Shown: piece by piece, positions 36,063 through 46,100 of the stretch
How the letters are laid out: each line of letters begins with the position of its first letter
Position numbering within the stretch: position 1 is the first letter of the stretch
NCBI GenBank assembly: GCA_049890095.1
Contig: JBMHCD010000004.1
Span: 165,296 to 229,295, forward strand
DNA: 64,000 nucleotides
Source: JABAYQ01 sp049890095
GTDB taxonomy: Bacteria > Bacteroidota > Bacteroidia > Flavobacteriales > UBA7312
Direction: 5' to 3'
Program-made: the position numbers and the translations under genes
Notes under the pieces: model-generated
Seen by the model: the letters and a program-made list of their open reading frames with translations, nothing else
Told to the model about the DNA's origin: nothing
Databases searched by the model: none

Positions 36063-39000
36063 TTATTGCTTTATTAGCTTTTCTCTGGTTCTTTTATCAT
36101 TACCAAAAACATCAATGTAATAAACTCCATTTTCGAATAGCGATAAATCAACTTTATAAAAATAGTCTCCAACTTGCTTAGCTATAATCAGTCTTCCTGA
36201 AATATCGTAAACTTTTATCTCTTCGATCAGTTCATTACTTTCAATATATGCTATATCAGTCGTTGGATTTGGATAAACAAACAATTGATGAGTTTTTGGT
36301 TGTTCTATATTTGTAAAACTTCCAATAACGAAGGAATAATTAATTTCTCTACCAAACTCTGATTCGAAAGTTGTTATAGGTCCTGGAATTGGCCTAATCT
36401 GAAAAAATCCAGACCCATCCTGACCTTGCCAAGCCCAGTAATCTAAACCATCATTACCTGTATCCAATACTTTTAAGGAATAACATCCATTACTCAAGTC
36501 TAAGGTGTCAAAATATAGCGTATTAGCAGAAAGATTAGTATTAGAATAGACAACATCCCCATACAAGTCAGTAACAGTTACAGAATTATCTTGAGGAAAA
36601 TTATTCGTTTTATACCTCAACGCCACCCTATCAGAATAAATTATTGGTTCTTCATAATTACTAATAAAAGTGTTGTTTTCTTCATTTTCATCCTGAGAGT
36701 TATTTGGATTACTAGCAGTAATAATAAATTTACCTGAACCATCACCCAACCAAAATGAAGCATCATCAACATTTATTTTAACAACTTCTGATTCCATAAA
36801 TTTTAAACTCCCAGTCCATTCGAACACTTCAGCTTCTCCTCCTGAAACTTTGTAGGTAATCTTTGCAGAATTTAAGGTTTCTGTTCCTCCATTTCTAATT
36901 ACAAATTCTATTCCATTGCAAATAGGGTTTTTTCTAGAAACATATTCCCAATTATTAGGAGAAATTACATCATAAATTTCTACATCTAATTCAAAATTTG
37001 CTTCTTCATATTGAATCAAATGCATAGTCATATCATATCTACCACTACCCATTCCTGGATTATTTGCAGGAACTGGAGTAATGTCATAATCTAAACTAAT
37101 AGAATTATCTGGTTGAATATATTGTGTTAGTTCAAACTCTCTCCCTTTAACAACATCTCCAGGACACCAACCTTCTCTTGCACCTAACCATGTTCCACCT
37201 TGAGGGAAAACAGGGTTTAAAGCACAATCATTTGTTTGCCAAATATGCCAATCAGCAATTTGATTACCATTAGCAAATAAATAATGAGTATTATCTTTCC
37301 ATTCACAACAATGTGGGAATTCTCCATTTGAACTATTATGTCCATGACCAGTAATAATTGTTTTCAATTTAATATACTCTGTTTCATCATCAAGAAACAA
37401 TTGCGTATTACTCAAGCTATTATCATTATCTAAATTGAAATAGGTATAACTTCCCCATACGCTCCCAAATTGAGATAGACTCCATACATCAGATACTTTT
37501 CGAACTTTTCTGGCAGGGGTTCCGTGTATTAATGCAAACTTTAAGTCTACTAATTCAGAACGGTTAGGAGAATTAATATCTACTTCTCCCTTCAGTAAAT
37601 GAGCGTAATCTGTTATGTCATAAACCCACGTAAAACCATCACCTAGATCTAAACCTAATCCATAAGGAGTAATATATCTTCCAATCTCATACCTATTCAC
37701 TATCTCATAAGGATCATTATAGTAGTGTACCGTATCGTTTAATAAAATATTGTCTGCAACAAATTGATTACTATCAATTGCTAGCCCATTATGATCAAAT
37801 GTATAAGACCATCCTTCAGGGTATAAATAAGATAGATTAGCAATATTAAAGTAACCGTCCATTGACTCATACTCAGCTAACGATACAGGATTTACCATAA
37901 TAGAGTCTGTTACTATAGCAGTGTCAACAGTACTGGTATATTGTCCTTGAACAAAAGTAATATTTGGTCGATTTGTTGATGATTGAATATTTAAAAACTG
38001 ATCACTTGAATTATGGAATTTTATCATATCCTCATTAGAAGGGGCACCATTAAACTCATTTGGAGACTGATCTAAAATAAAACTTGAATTATTAAAGTCG
38101 TAATATAAAACAAGATCTTGATAATGTGGATGAGTATTATCTACTGTTACATTTCTCCAAGAATTAATTTCCTCTTGACTTAAATATTTTTTCCAAACTC
38201 TAAACTCATCTATTTTTCCATCCCAACTAGAGCGTTGAGCAATTCTAAACGTGTTCACAACTGAAATACTATCATGCTTTCCTGTTCCTGAATGCCACAA
38301 CTGACCATTTTTATAAATCTCCATTTTACCAGAAACGGCATCTTTAGTAAAAGCCCAATGGTTCCACTGATTTGTTATCTCATTATTTTGAACATCATTA
38401 TCAATTCTGCTTTGCGAACCCCAATTTATACCAGCGTCCCAATATATTCTATTATCACTCCACGGAAAATGTACATTTAATCTTCTAGTGTTGTTACTAT
38501 CAAAACCTTCAAAAATCGATGTGTTTAAGGGAAGTACATCCTCATTGCCTTGAGCCCAAAAACTAACTGTTACTTCATTGCTAAAATCTACATTATCTAA
38601 AGCAACTTCTACACGCTCGCCGCTAGTGATTTCTAGATAACCATCTCTATTAGTGGTATATACCGTTTGTGACATAGGAGTCGTTGAAGACAAAACCTGA
38701 TTATTTGAATTATAGTTATTTAAATTCAAAAAACTAACCTCCATTAATATATTTGAAACCCCATCCCATACAAATCCATCATATAAATTAAATGTTTGGA
38801 CACCGGATGATACAGATGTATTTTGATAATAAACCTCTTGAAAGTCATCTTGATTATCAAATGTAACTAAACTATCTAAATCAGTATGTTTCATTGAAAT
38901 AGTTAAGTTATTCAAATCTTGGCTCGCATCTGCTAGCGAAAAATTGAATCGTAATTTGTGAATTGCTCCTGCTTGAAGTCCTGCATCAGACAATTCTTGT

Positions 39001-39506
39001 GAAGTCCAAAGCATTTGTGTAATTGATTGATCAGATGAAGCTCCAAATAACTCGTCATTTGTCTGTCCACTAGCCAACCCTAGACTAAACTCTTGTTCTG
39101 AAACTGTACTAGAAATATTTAAATCATATTGTTCAGATTGAAAATAATTGTAATAAGGAATAGTTACAAAATTGATTGTGTCAATATTCTGACCTCCGAA
39201 TAAATACTTTGGATGGTTAACTCTTACAGAATCGTACACTCCTGTATGCTCTATTATTTCATTAGTAGTACTATAATCCCACTCTCCACAATCGTAACTA
39301 TCAACAGTAGTTGCTGGATCGCACTTTAACTTGTAGTACATTAGTATTTTTCGATAGGTAGTCCCGTCATCTGGAAATGTCCAGAATCCTCTACGAGTAT
39401 TGATGGAATCAAATGTTAACGTTTGAACAAAAGTGGTGTCTTGTCCTAAAGCGAAATCAACTGAAAGTAATGTTAATGCAAGAAAAATTAATTTAAATGG
39501 TTTCAT
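36063..39506 (-). CDS. PNGase F-related exported protein with LamG insert and T9SS tail
   Basis: The 1147-residue protein has a signal peptide (ends near FALGQD). An N-terminal PNGase F-like part (NTRRGFWTFPDDG, CGEWDYSTTNEI) comes first, a LamG/concanavalin-type domain follows at about 300-450 (VTVSFWAQGN ... DEFRVWKKYLS), and the PNGase F C-terminal fold is at about 590-850 (FPHCCEWKDNTHYLF near 732; GGTWLGAREGWCPGD). The end holds a CARDB-like stretch, a proprotein-type DSGFFQIRP segment and a T9SS sorting domain from about 1075 (LFVYPNPTTD). PNGase F enzymes release N-glycans from glycoproteins. Activity here is not proven, since I could not map the catalytic acids with confidence. Confidence 0.85.
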   Translation of the reverse strand: MKPFKLIFLALTLLSVDFALGQDTTFVQTLTFDSINTRRGFWTFPDDGTTYRKILMYYKLKCDPATTVDSYDCGEWDYSTTNEIIEHTGVYDSVRVNHPKYLFGGQNIDTINFVTIPYYNYFQSEQYDLNISSTVSEQEFSLGLASGQTNDELFGASSDQSITQMLWTSQELSDAGLQAGAIHKLRFNFSLADASQDLNNLTISMKHTDLDSLVTFDNQDDFQEVYYQNTSVSSGVQTFNLYDGFVWDGVSNILMEVSFLNLNNYNSNNQVLSSTTPMSQTVYTTNRDGYLEITSGERVEVALDNVDFSNEVTVSFWAQGNEDVLPLNTSIFEGFDSNNTRRLNVHFPWSDNRIYWDAGINWGSQSRIDNDVQNNEITNQWNHWAFTKDAVSGKMEIYKNGQLWHSGTGKHDSISVVNTFRIAQRSSWDGKIDEFRVWKKYLSQEEINSWRNVTVDNTHPHYQDLVLYYDFNNSSFILDQSPNEFNGAPSNEDMIKFHNSSDQFLNIQSSTNRPNITFVQGQYTSTVDTAIVTDSIMVNPVSLAEYESMDGYFNIANLSYLYPEGWSYTFDHNGLAIDSNQFVADNILLNDTVHYYNDPYEIVNRYEIGRYITPYGLGLDLGDGFTWVYDITDYAHLLKGEVDINSPNRSELVDLKFALIHGTPARKVRKVSDVWSLSQFGSVWGSYTYFNLDNDNSLSNTQLFLDDETEYIKLKTIITGHGHNSSNGEFPHCCEWKDNTHYLFANGNQIADWHIWQTNDCALNPVFPQGGTWLGAREGWCPGDVVKGREFELTQYIQPDNSISLDYDITPVPANNPGMGSGRYDMTMHLIQYEEANFELDVEIYDVISPNNWEYVSRKNPICNGIEFVIRNGGTETLNSAKITYKVSGGEAEVFEWTGSLKFMESEVVKINVDDASFWLGDGSGKFIITASNPNNSQDENEENNTFISNYEEPIIYSDRVALRYKTNNFPQDNSVTVTDLYGDVVYSNTNLSANTLYFDTLDLSNGCYSLKVLDTGNDGLDYWAWQGQDGSGFFQIRPIPGPITTFESEFGREINYSFVIGSFTNIEQPKTHQLFVYPNPTTDIAYIESNELIEEIKVYDISGRLIIAKQVGDYFYKVDLSLFENGVYYIDVFGNDKRTREKLIKQ

Positions 39507-39522
39507 ATTTTTAAGATTTTAT

Positions 39523-39530
39523 CAAAGATA
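39523..39530 (-). promoter_or_regulatory. -7 promoter element for the PNGase F-like gene
   Basis: TATCTTTG on the minus strand matches TAnnTTTG exactly and lies 16 bases before the ATG at 39506. No -33 TTG at the usual distance. Confidence 0.5.
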
Positions 39531-39555
39531 ATAAAATATCCAAGATTGTTTTACT

Positions 39556-41127
39556 CTAAAAGTCGTAATAGTAATTATTTATATCTGTTTTAAAGGATAA
39601 GAAAATATAATTTGTTTTACTCGAAGGCTTATATAATGAGGTTGAAGATCGGTTGGATAATCCTAATTCTATTTTCATATTAGTATTTGGATTCACCAAA
39701 TAGGCTAATCTTAAATCTATAATTTTTAAATCCGTTGTGTTTCCTTGAGCTACTTGATTATCATATTCATTTCTTCCTCCTTGATAATAAGATATTAAAA
39801 CATCATTCCCGTAATTTATACTATCACCAGGAATATCATCTCCATGTTGAGCAACTACTATCTTTAAATCGGCCATCCACCTTTTATGATTATACCTAAT
39901 TATAGAAACATTTTCACTAAAACTTGCTCCCAAAGGATGGGTTAACGATTGACCATAGTGCGTAACAGATTGTAAAGGGTTCCTGTGGGAATAAATAAAA
40001 GGTCTTGCAAAATTATATTCTGATTGGAATTTAAGATTTTTCACACCAAATAAATCAAAGGATTTTATTCCTATTTGATAACCGAATTTATTAGCCCACC
40101 AACCATTTCCGGCAACAATTTCATCAAATTTAAACTCGTCTAAAATAAACTGTCCATACAAATGAGTTAAATCCGAAACTTTATATTTAAAGTTTAATCC
40201 TAATAATGCATTTCCAGATTGTGATCCTAATGAAAATTCTACTGGTCTATAAAAAATAATTGGATTCAAATAATTAACATCAAAGCCTCTGCCTGATTCG
40301 CTTTGTTCCCATAAAATTGTTTCAAAGACACCAATGTTCAACCTTTTGGTCAAGTTAATGCTTAAAAAATGTGTTGTGCTATATTTTTTTCTAAACGTAT
40401 TATTCAACTCAAACTCTGGTCTCAAATCTTGTAAAACTGAAAAAAGATTTACATAGTTAAATTGCCAAGCTTTTGTTGTTATCTTAAAATAAGGATAATT
40501 AAACGCATTATCTGATAAAAGTAATGAGCGATATCCATCTCCAAAAAAATTCTTACCATGACCAAATTGAAAATTTATTTGTTTGCTTGCCTGATAGTTT
40601 ACTAAGCCATTAGACATTGCAAAGTCAAAGTCATGATCTATATCATGATTCCCCCATTTTGATTGTCCTTGACCGGGAACTACAAAATTATTCGCTACTA
40701 TTTCGTCTTCTAGATAATTGGGAAAAATGGCTTGATTTTCGTAAAAAGAAGTATAAAAAGAAACTCTTGAACCTATTTTTCCTCTAGCTTCAAAAGCCCT
40801 AGTATTTACATATCGATTTGCCGAATCAGACTTTCCTAATTCGAAGTGAAACAAGGGGTTGATAATGAGCTCAAATTCGTCCGATGAATAACTAAATAAA
40901 TGGTGATTTAAAAACTTATTTATTCCTTTTGAAGCAATAGAGAAACTATCAATATAATTTGTGTTTAAATCAAACTGCGAAAAAGAAAATGGTTTAATAG
41001 ATGTATGATGGTCAGAGCTTATAAAATGTTTTTCTTTTTCAAATTGAGAATACCAAGAGTGACTGAATCCCGATGGGCTTTGTGAAAAAGCTAATACTGG
41101 AAAAAATAATAATAGCAAATTTTTCAT
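39556..41127 (-). CDS. RemB/Wzi-like outer membrane protein
   Basis: The 523-residue protein has a signal peptide (PVLAFSQSP, about residue 16) and a long beta-barrel sequence. Features such as QFGHGKNFFGDGYRSLLLSDNAFNYPYFKI (core GHGKNFFGDGYRSLLLSD) and FYRPVEFSLGSQSGNALLGL match the Wzi-like capsule-assembly group that in Bacteroidota includes the gliding-related protein RemB. Wzi proteins help hold capsule at the outer membrane. Here it is coupled by a four-base overlap to a WecA/MraY-type transferase, which supports a polysaccharide role over a purely motility one. Confidence 0.8.
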   Translation of the reverse strand: MKNLLLLFFPVLAFSQSPSGFSHSWYSQFEKEKHFISSDHHTSIKPFSFSQFDLNTNYIDSFSIASKGINKFLNHHLFSYSSDEFELIINPLFHFELGKSDSANRYVNTRAFEARGKIGSRVSFYTSFYENQAIFPNYLEDEIVANNFVVPGQGQSKWGNHDIDHDFDFAMSNGLVNYQASKQINFQFGHGKNFFGDGYRSLLLSDNAFNYPYFKITTKAWQFNYVNLFSVLQDLRPEFELNNTFRKKYSTTHFLSINLTKRLNIGVFETILWEQSESGRGFDVNYLNPIIFYRPVEFSLGSQSGNALLGLNFKYKVSDLTHLYGQFILDEFKFDEIVAGNGWWANKFGYQIGIKSFDLFGVKNLKFQSEYNFARPFIYSHRNPLQSVTHYGQSLTHPLGASFSENVSIIRYNHKRWMADLKIVVAQHGDDIPGDSINYGNDVLISYYQGGRNEYDNQVAQGNTTDLKIIDLRLAYLVNPNTNMKIELGLSNRSSTSLYKPSSKTNYIFLSFKTDINNYYYDF

Positions 41128-42146
41128 TTTAACTTTTTAAGGATGAATAAAAATAAAAGACACAACACAGCTAGCAAAAACATCACTAAATTAATCTCAA
41201 ATTTATTGAAAAATAAAATTATTGAAAAAACTATAACATTAAAACCCAACAAAATTATTGCCGTTTTTGTTTGATTTACTCCGCTATCTAAAATCAAATG
41301 ATGAAGATGATTCCTGTCTCCAGAAAATGGAGATTTTTTTTGATAAACTCTAACAATAAATACTCTTAACAAATCTAACAATGGAATCACCAACAAAGCC
41401 ATTGATAGTGGAGCTGTTTTAATAGAAAAACCTCCAAAGTTAAATGTGGTTTCAATAAATTTAACTGCAAAAATGGAAATTAAAAACCCTATTAGTAATG
41501 ATCCAGAATCTCCCATAAATATTTTTGCTGGATGCCAATTATAACGTAAAAACGCACTCAAGCTTCCTATTATTGCCGAAATTAAAACCATCATATTAAT
41601 ATTGTCATTCAAATAAAAAGAGATGAAGAATATTGCCACAATAAACAGGCCTATTAAAGTTGCTAGAGAATCTATCCCGTCAATCAAATTATACGCATTA
41701 GTTATTACTATCATGGTAAGAACAGTAAATATTAAACTAACTGTGTATGGCAATTGGTAAATGCCAAAAATGCCTTGCATACTCGTAATACGCAAGTCAT
41801 TAAAATAAACTATTATTAAAATTGCCAGAAGTTGGCCTAAAAACTTCATAAGTGGCGATAACTTAATCAGGTCATCTACTACTCCTAAAAAAAAGATTAA
41901 ACAGATGGATCCAATAATCCAATTTAATCCTTCATTATCCCCAACTTTTAATAACAAAAAAAAAGAAAAAATTACCCCAAAAAAAATTGCTACACCTCCA
42001 AAAGTAGCAACAGCTGTTTTATGACTTGCTATCGTATTTGGTTCTTTCAATAACTCAGAATACTTTTTGGATAAATTTAAAATTAACGGTATTGTCAAAT
42101 AAGTTATAAAAAAAGATACTACCAAACATATAAGAACCTCAACCAT
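41124..42146 (-). CDS. MraY/WecA-family undecaprenyl-phosphate sugar-1-P transferase
   Basis: This inner-membrane enzyme of about ten helices transfers a sugar 1-phosphate, usually GlcNAc-1-P, to undecaprenyl phosphate to begin a surface glycan. The 340-residue protein keeps the catalytic cytoplasmic loops: VVDDLIKLSP with the Asp pair, NAYNLIDGIDSLA, FMGDSGSLLIGF and the HLHHLIL histidines near the end. The lack of other mur genes around it and the presence of gmd and a Wzi-like gene favour a WecA-type role. It overlaps the RemB-like gene by four bases. Confidence 0.9.
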   Translation of the reverse strand: MVEVLICLVVSFFITYLTIPLILNLSKKYSELLKEPNTIASHKTAVATFGGVAIFFGVIFSFFLLLKVGDNEGLNWIIGSICLIFFLGVVDDLIKLSPLMKFLGQLLAILIIVYFNDLRITSMQGIFGIYQLPYTVSLIFTVLTMIVITNAYNLIDGIDSLATLIGLFIVAIFFISFYLNDNINMMVLISAIIGSLSAFLRYNWHPAKIFMGDSGSLLIGFLISIFAVKFIETTFNFGGFSIKTAPLSMALLVIPLLDLLRVFIVRVYQKKSPFSGDRNHLHHLILDSGVNQTKTAIILLGFNVIVFSIILFFNKFEINLVMFLLAVLCLLFLFILKKLK

Positions 42147-42150
42147 TAAT

Positions 42151-43119
42151 CTATTTTTTTAGCTTTTTTTGCCAATGATTTAACATTTCGTCTATCATAC
42201 TTTCAAATGTATATTCTGGTTGCCATCCTAATGCTCTTAATTTTGAAGAATCCCCCTTTAAGTTATTCAATTCTTCTGGTCTAAAATAACGCTTATCTAT
42301 GGAAATATAATCGTTATAATCCAAACCTAATTTTGTAAAAGCATAATCGCATAATTCCCTTACCGAGTGTGATACTCCAGTTGAACATACCAAATCTACA
42401 GGCTGTTTTTGTTGTAACATCATCCACATAGCTCTTACATAATCTTTTGCATGTCCCCAGTCTCTTGTTGCATCAAGATTTCCTAATTTCAACTCGTTGG
42501 ATAATCCTAATTTAATTTTCACTGCCTCCTTTACTACTTTTCCAGTAACAAAATTAGAGCCCCTTCTACTCGATTCGTGATTAAATAATATTCCATTAGA
42601 AATATGCATGCCATAAGAATGTCTGTAATTTTTACAAATATTATGAGCATATACCTTGGCACAACCATAAGGAGAAACTGGAGAGAAAGGAGTTGTTTCC
42701 CTTTGAAATCCATCTGGGTCTATATTATTACCAAACATTTCTGAAGAACTTGCTTGATAAATTTTTGCGTTTGGGCATTGCAATCTACAAGCTTCCAATA
42801 AATTTAATGTTCCAATAGCTACCACTTGGGTGGTATACAAAGGCTGATCAAAACTTATTCTCACATGAGATTGAGCCGCTAAATTATATACTTCATCAGG
42901 ATTAAATTCCTTTAACACAAACAGTAAAGAAGACATATCTGTTACATCGGCATAAACTAATTTCACTTTACCATAAACTGAATCTAGCCTTTCTGATTGA
43001 TTTTCTGCAACAGAATTTCTTTTCAAAGTGCCACAAACCTCATATCCCTTAGATAATAAAAACTCGGAGAGATATGAGCCATCTTGACCATTTATTCCTG
43101 TAATTAGTGCTTTTTTCAT
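42151..43119 (-). CDS. gmd: GDP-mannose 4,6-dehydratase
   Basis: Gmd turns GDP-mannose into GDP-4-keto-6-deoxymannose, the precursor of GDP-fucose, rhamnose or perosamine-type sugars. The 322-residue short-chain dehydrogenase has the nucleotide motif GINGQDGSYL at the start, NLAAQSHV, the catalytic SSSEMFG with Ser and Glu, SPYGCAKVYAH with Tyr and Lys, and RRGSNFVTGK. It is slightly shorter than E. coli Gmd (373). Four bases separate it from the WecA-type gene. The enzyme acting next on its product is not in the window. Confidence 0.92.
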   Translation of the reverse strand: MKKALITGINGQDGSYLSEFLLSKGYEVCGTLKRNSVAENQSERLDSVYGKVKLVYADVTDMSSLLFVLKEFNPDEVYNLAAQSHVRISFDQPLYTTQVVAIGTLNLLEACRLQCPNAKIYQASSSEMFGNNIDPDGFQRETTPFSPVSPYGCAKVYAHNICKNYRHSYGMHISNGILFNHESSRRGSNFVTGKVVKEAVKIKLGLSNELKLGNLDATRDWGHAKDYVRAMWMMLQQKQPVDLVCSTGVSHSVRELCDYAFTKLGLDYNDYISIDKRYFRPEELNNLKGDSSKLRALGWQPEYTFESMIDEMLNHWQKKLKK

Positions 43120-43132
43120 TCGAAAATTAAAT

Positions 43133-46100
43133 TTATTTTACAATTATAACCTCATTAAAAGTTTCGGTAAATGTTTTTATTTTCAAATAATAAATCCCTG
43201 ATGGTAATAAATTTGTTTGAAAAGATGAGGTATTTGATTTTGTAACTTTCTTTTCAATCAATTTACCTTGTAAATTGAACAAGCTATATTCTCTTTCTTG
43301 CTCAGCATTTGTCAAAAAATTTATGAAAAAATTATTGGTTGTCGGATTTGGATATACTAAATATCCATTCTCTTTCTCTTCTAAGCTCGTTGCTTCGCCA
43401 ACTACAATATCTAAACAGCTTTGTTCTCCTTGACAACCGTTAGCATCTGTTTCGATAACACATAAATCTTTTGCTCCTGTAGATCCCCAGTTAAGAGAAA
43501 TTTGATTAGTCCCTTGACCACTCGTAATCGTTCCAGAACTTGATAATGACCATTGATAAGTTGATCCAGAGTTTTGAGGAACAGAATAAGAATAGCTATT
43601 ATTTTCTACTACATTTGTTTGTCCATTTATTGAAAGGTTATCAAGTGCAACAACTGTTAAGTTTAAAACTGCTATACTGTCGCAACCATTAACATTAGTG
43701 GTATTAAATGTGTAACTTCCAGTTGAGTTATAAGTTGACCCATTCCAAGAATACGAATCGCATACCGTAACATCTTCTTGTGAAGAGAATTCTAAAATTG
43801 TTAGGTTTAAAATAGCAACACTATCGCAACCATTAACACTTATTGTATCAAATTGATAAGTTCCACTTGTATTATATATTTGTCCGTTCCAAAGGAAAGG
43901 ATCGCACTGACTTATCTCTAGTTCAGAAATAAACGAATCTACTAATGTAAAGTCTAAATACATTTGACTTTCACAACCTTGTTCATTGATAAAAACATAA
44001 CTAACAATTGTATCCTGATTGTATGTCTGACCATTACCATTAATCCAAGTATAACTATCACAAAATTCAATAACATCAGAAACACTTGAACTCTGATTTA
44101 TAGTTAAATCCAATATAGCAATAGAATCACACCCTAAATTTGTTGTCGTTTGAAATTGATATGTGCCACTCTCGTTGTAGATTGTTCCATTCCATTCATA
44201 ACTATCGCATGCAGTAATAGTATCAAAAGAAGAAAAAACAGAATCATTCATAAAGATAACGTTGTAATTATAATTCCCAATGCAATTATTATCATCAATA
44301 ATCTCATAGGTCAAGAAAATATCTCCATTTTCTGGCTGAGCATAATACTGAATAGTTTCTCCGTTTAATAAATCATATGAAACTAAAAAAGGCTCACAAG
44401 TATAAAATTGATCCGTAACATGGGTTGGAGAAAAAATAGTTAAATCCAAAGTTACCAAACTATCACAACCCTGGGAACTTGTATATAAATAAGTTGCAGA
44501 ATTATTGCTCTCAATATAGGTTATACCATCAACCCATGTAAATGAATCACAATGTTGTTGTTGATCTGTAACACTATAGCTTTCAACTATACTTAAACTC
44601 AAATTTGAAACTGAATCACACCCAAAAACACTTGTGGTATTAAATAGATAATCTCCACTTTCATCATACGTCTGTCCGTTCCATGTATAGCTTCCGCATG
44701 TAACAATTGTATCAAATGAACTTAAATTATCTGCAAGCAATAATGTTAAGGTAATGATGCTATCACAAGATTGTGAATTTAAAAGAGTCTGCTGATAAAT
44801 GCCACTTTCAGAGTAGGTTATATTATTAAATGTAAATTCTTGTTGACAAGTTTGAATGACCGTATCTTTAAATGTAGCGTTATATAATTCTAAATTAAGC
44901 GTAACTGTAGAATCACAACCGTTGAAACTTGTTAAATTAAAGGTTGCCGAATTATTACTTTCAGTATAAGTTATTCCATCTATCCAAGTATATGAATCAC
45001 AAGCTTGTACGCTATCAGTTGACTGAGAAGAATTATTAATCGTCAAATTTAAAAATACTGTACTATCACAACCTTGTACATTAGTAAAGCTGTTTTGATA
45101 TAAGCCTGAACTAGTATAATCAATACTATTCCAATTATATGAATCACAAGAAACAACATCAACTGTATCGATAGTAGAAGATTGGTTCACTGTTAAATTA
45201 TAAATAACTATTGAGTCACAAATTCCTGTATTAAAAACAGTTTGATACGATCCACTTTGGCTATAAAATGGCCCATCCGTTACTAACTGTATAGAATCAC
45301 AAACTGTCAAATTTTGGAAAGAACCCGTTGTTGTAGAAACAGTATCTAAATCCGAATTCCACCCCGAATCACATCCGTTAATATCATACAATCTTGTTTG
45401 GACTAAATATTGAGTGCAACTATTTAAATTAGAAATAGTCTTAAAATTATCCTCTTGTCCATTTCCATCTAAAGTTCCAATTGCAACAACAGATGTCCAT
45501 GTATTCGCATTAATGGGTTTATACCTAAACTTGTACTGATCGATTTGTGAGTCAGGCTCTAAAGTAATCGTGAAAGATGCTAGAGAAGAATTAAAATCTA
45601 AAGATGGGAATGTAAAATCAATATCTTCTATAGTTAAATCTAAGGTTTGGTATAGGTTACAACCATCACTATTTGTGGCAATTTGTTCATACTGACCAGA
45701 CTGAGAATAAATTGTTCCGTTCCAATCGAAAGAAGAGCAAGTTGTTACCGAAGTTGTTTCTTGAGTAGAGTTATTAATCGTTAGAGAAACTATTATTTCT
45801 TGATCACAACCAGAACCTGAAGGAACAGTTTCGCTGTATACACCAGAACTAAAGTAATAAGGTCCGTTTGATGAAATTTGTGAAGAATCGCAGGCAGAAA
45901 GAGTTGTAGGAGGATTAGTAGTAGTTGTGTAAACGGTATCTGTGTTTAACCAAGTTGTTTGACAGCCATCAGTAGCATCAATTTTCTTTTGAAAGATATA
46001 AGGCGTACAAGAAGTTAAACCACTAATTATTTTTGAATTGTCTGTTTGAGACTCATCATCATCCAAGCCTATAACAACAACCGTAGATGCTGACCATGCC

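Noticed and set aside
43640..45905. CRISPR or DNA-level tandem repeat
   Set aside because: The repetition is at protein level with differing DNA; unit lengths vary and lie inside a coding frame.
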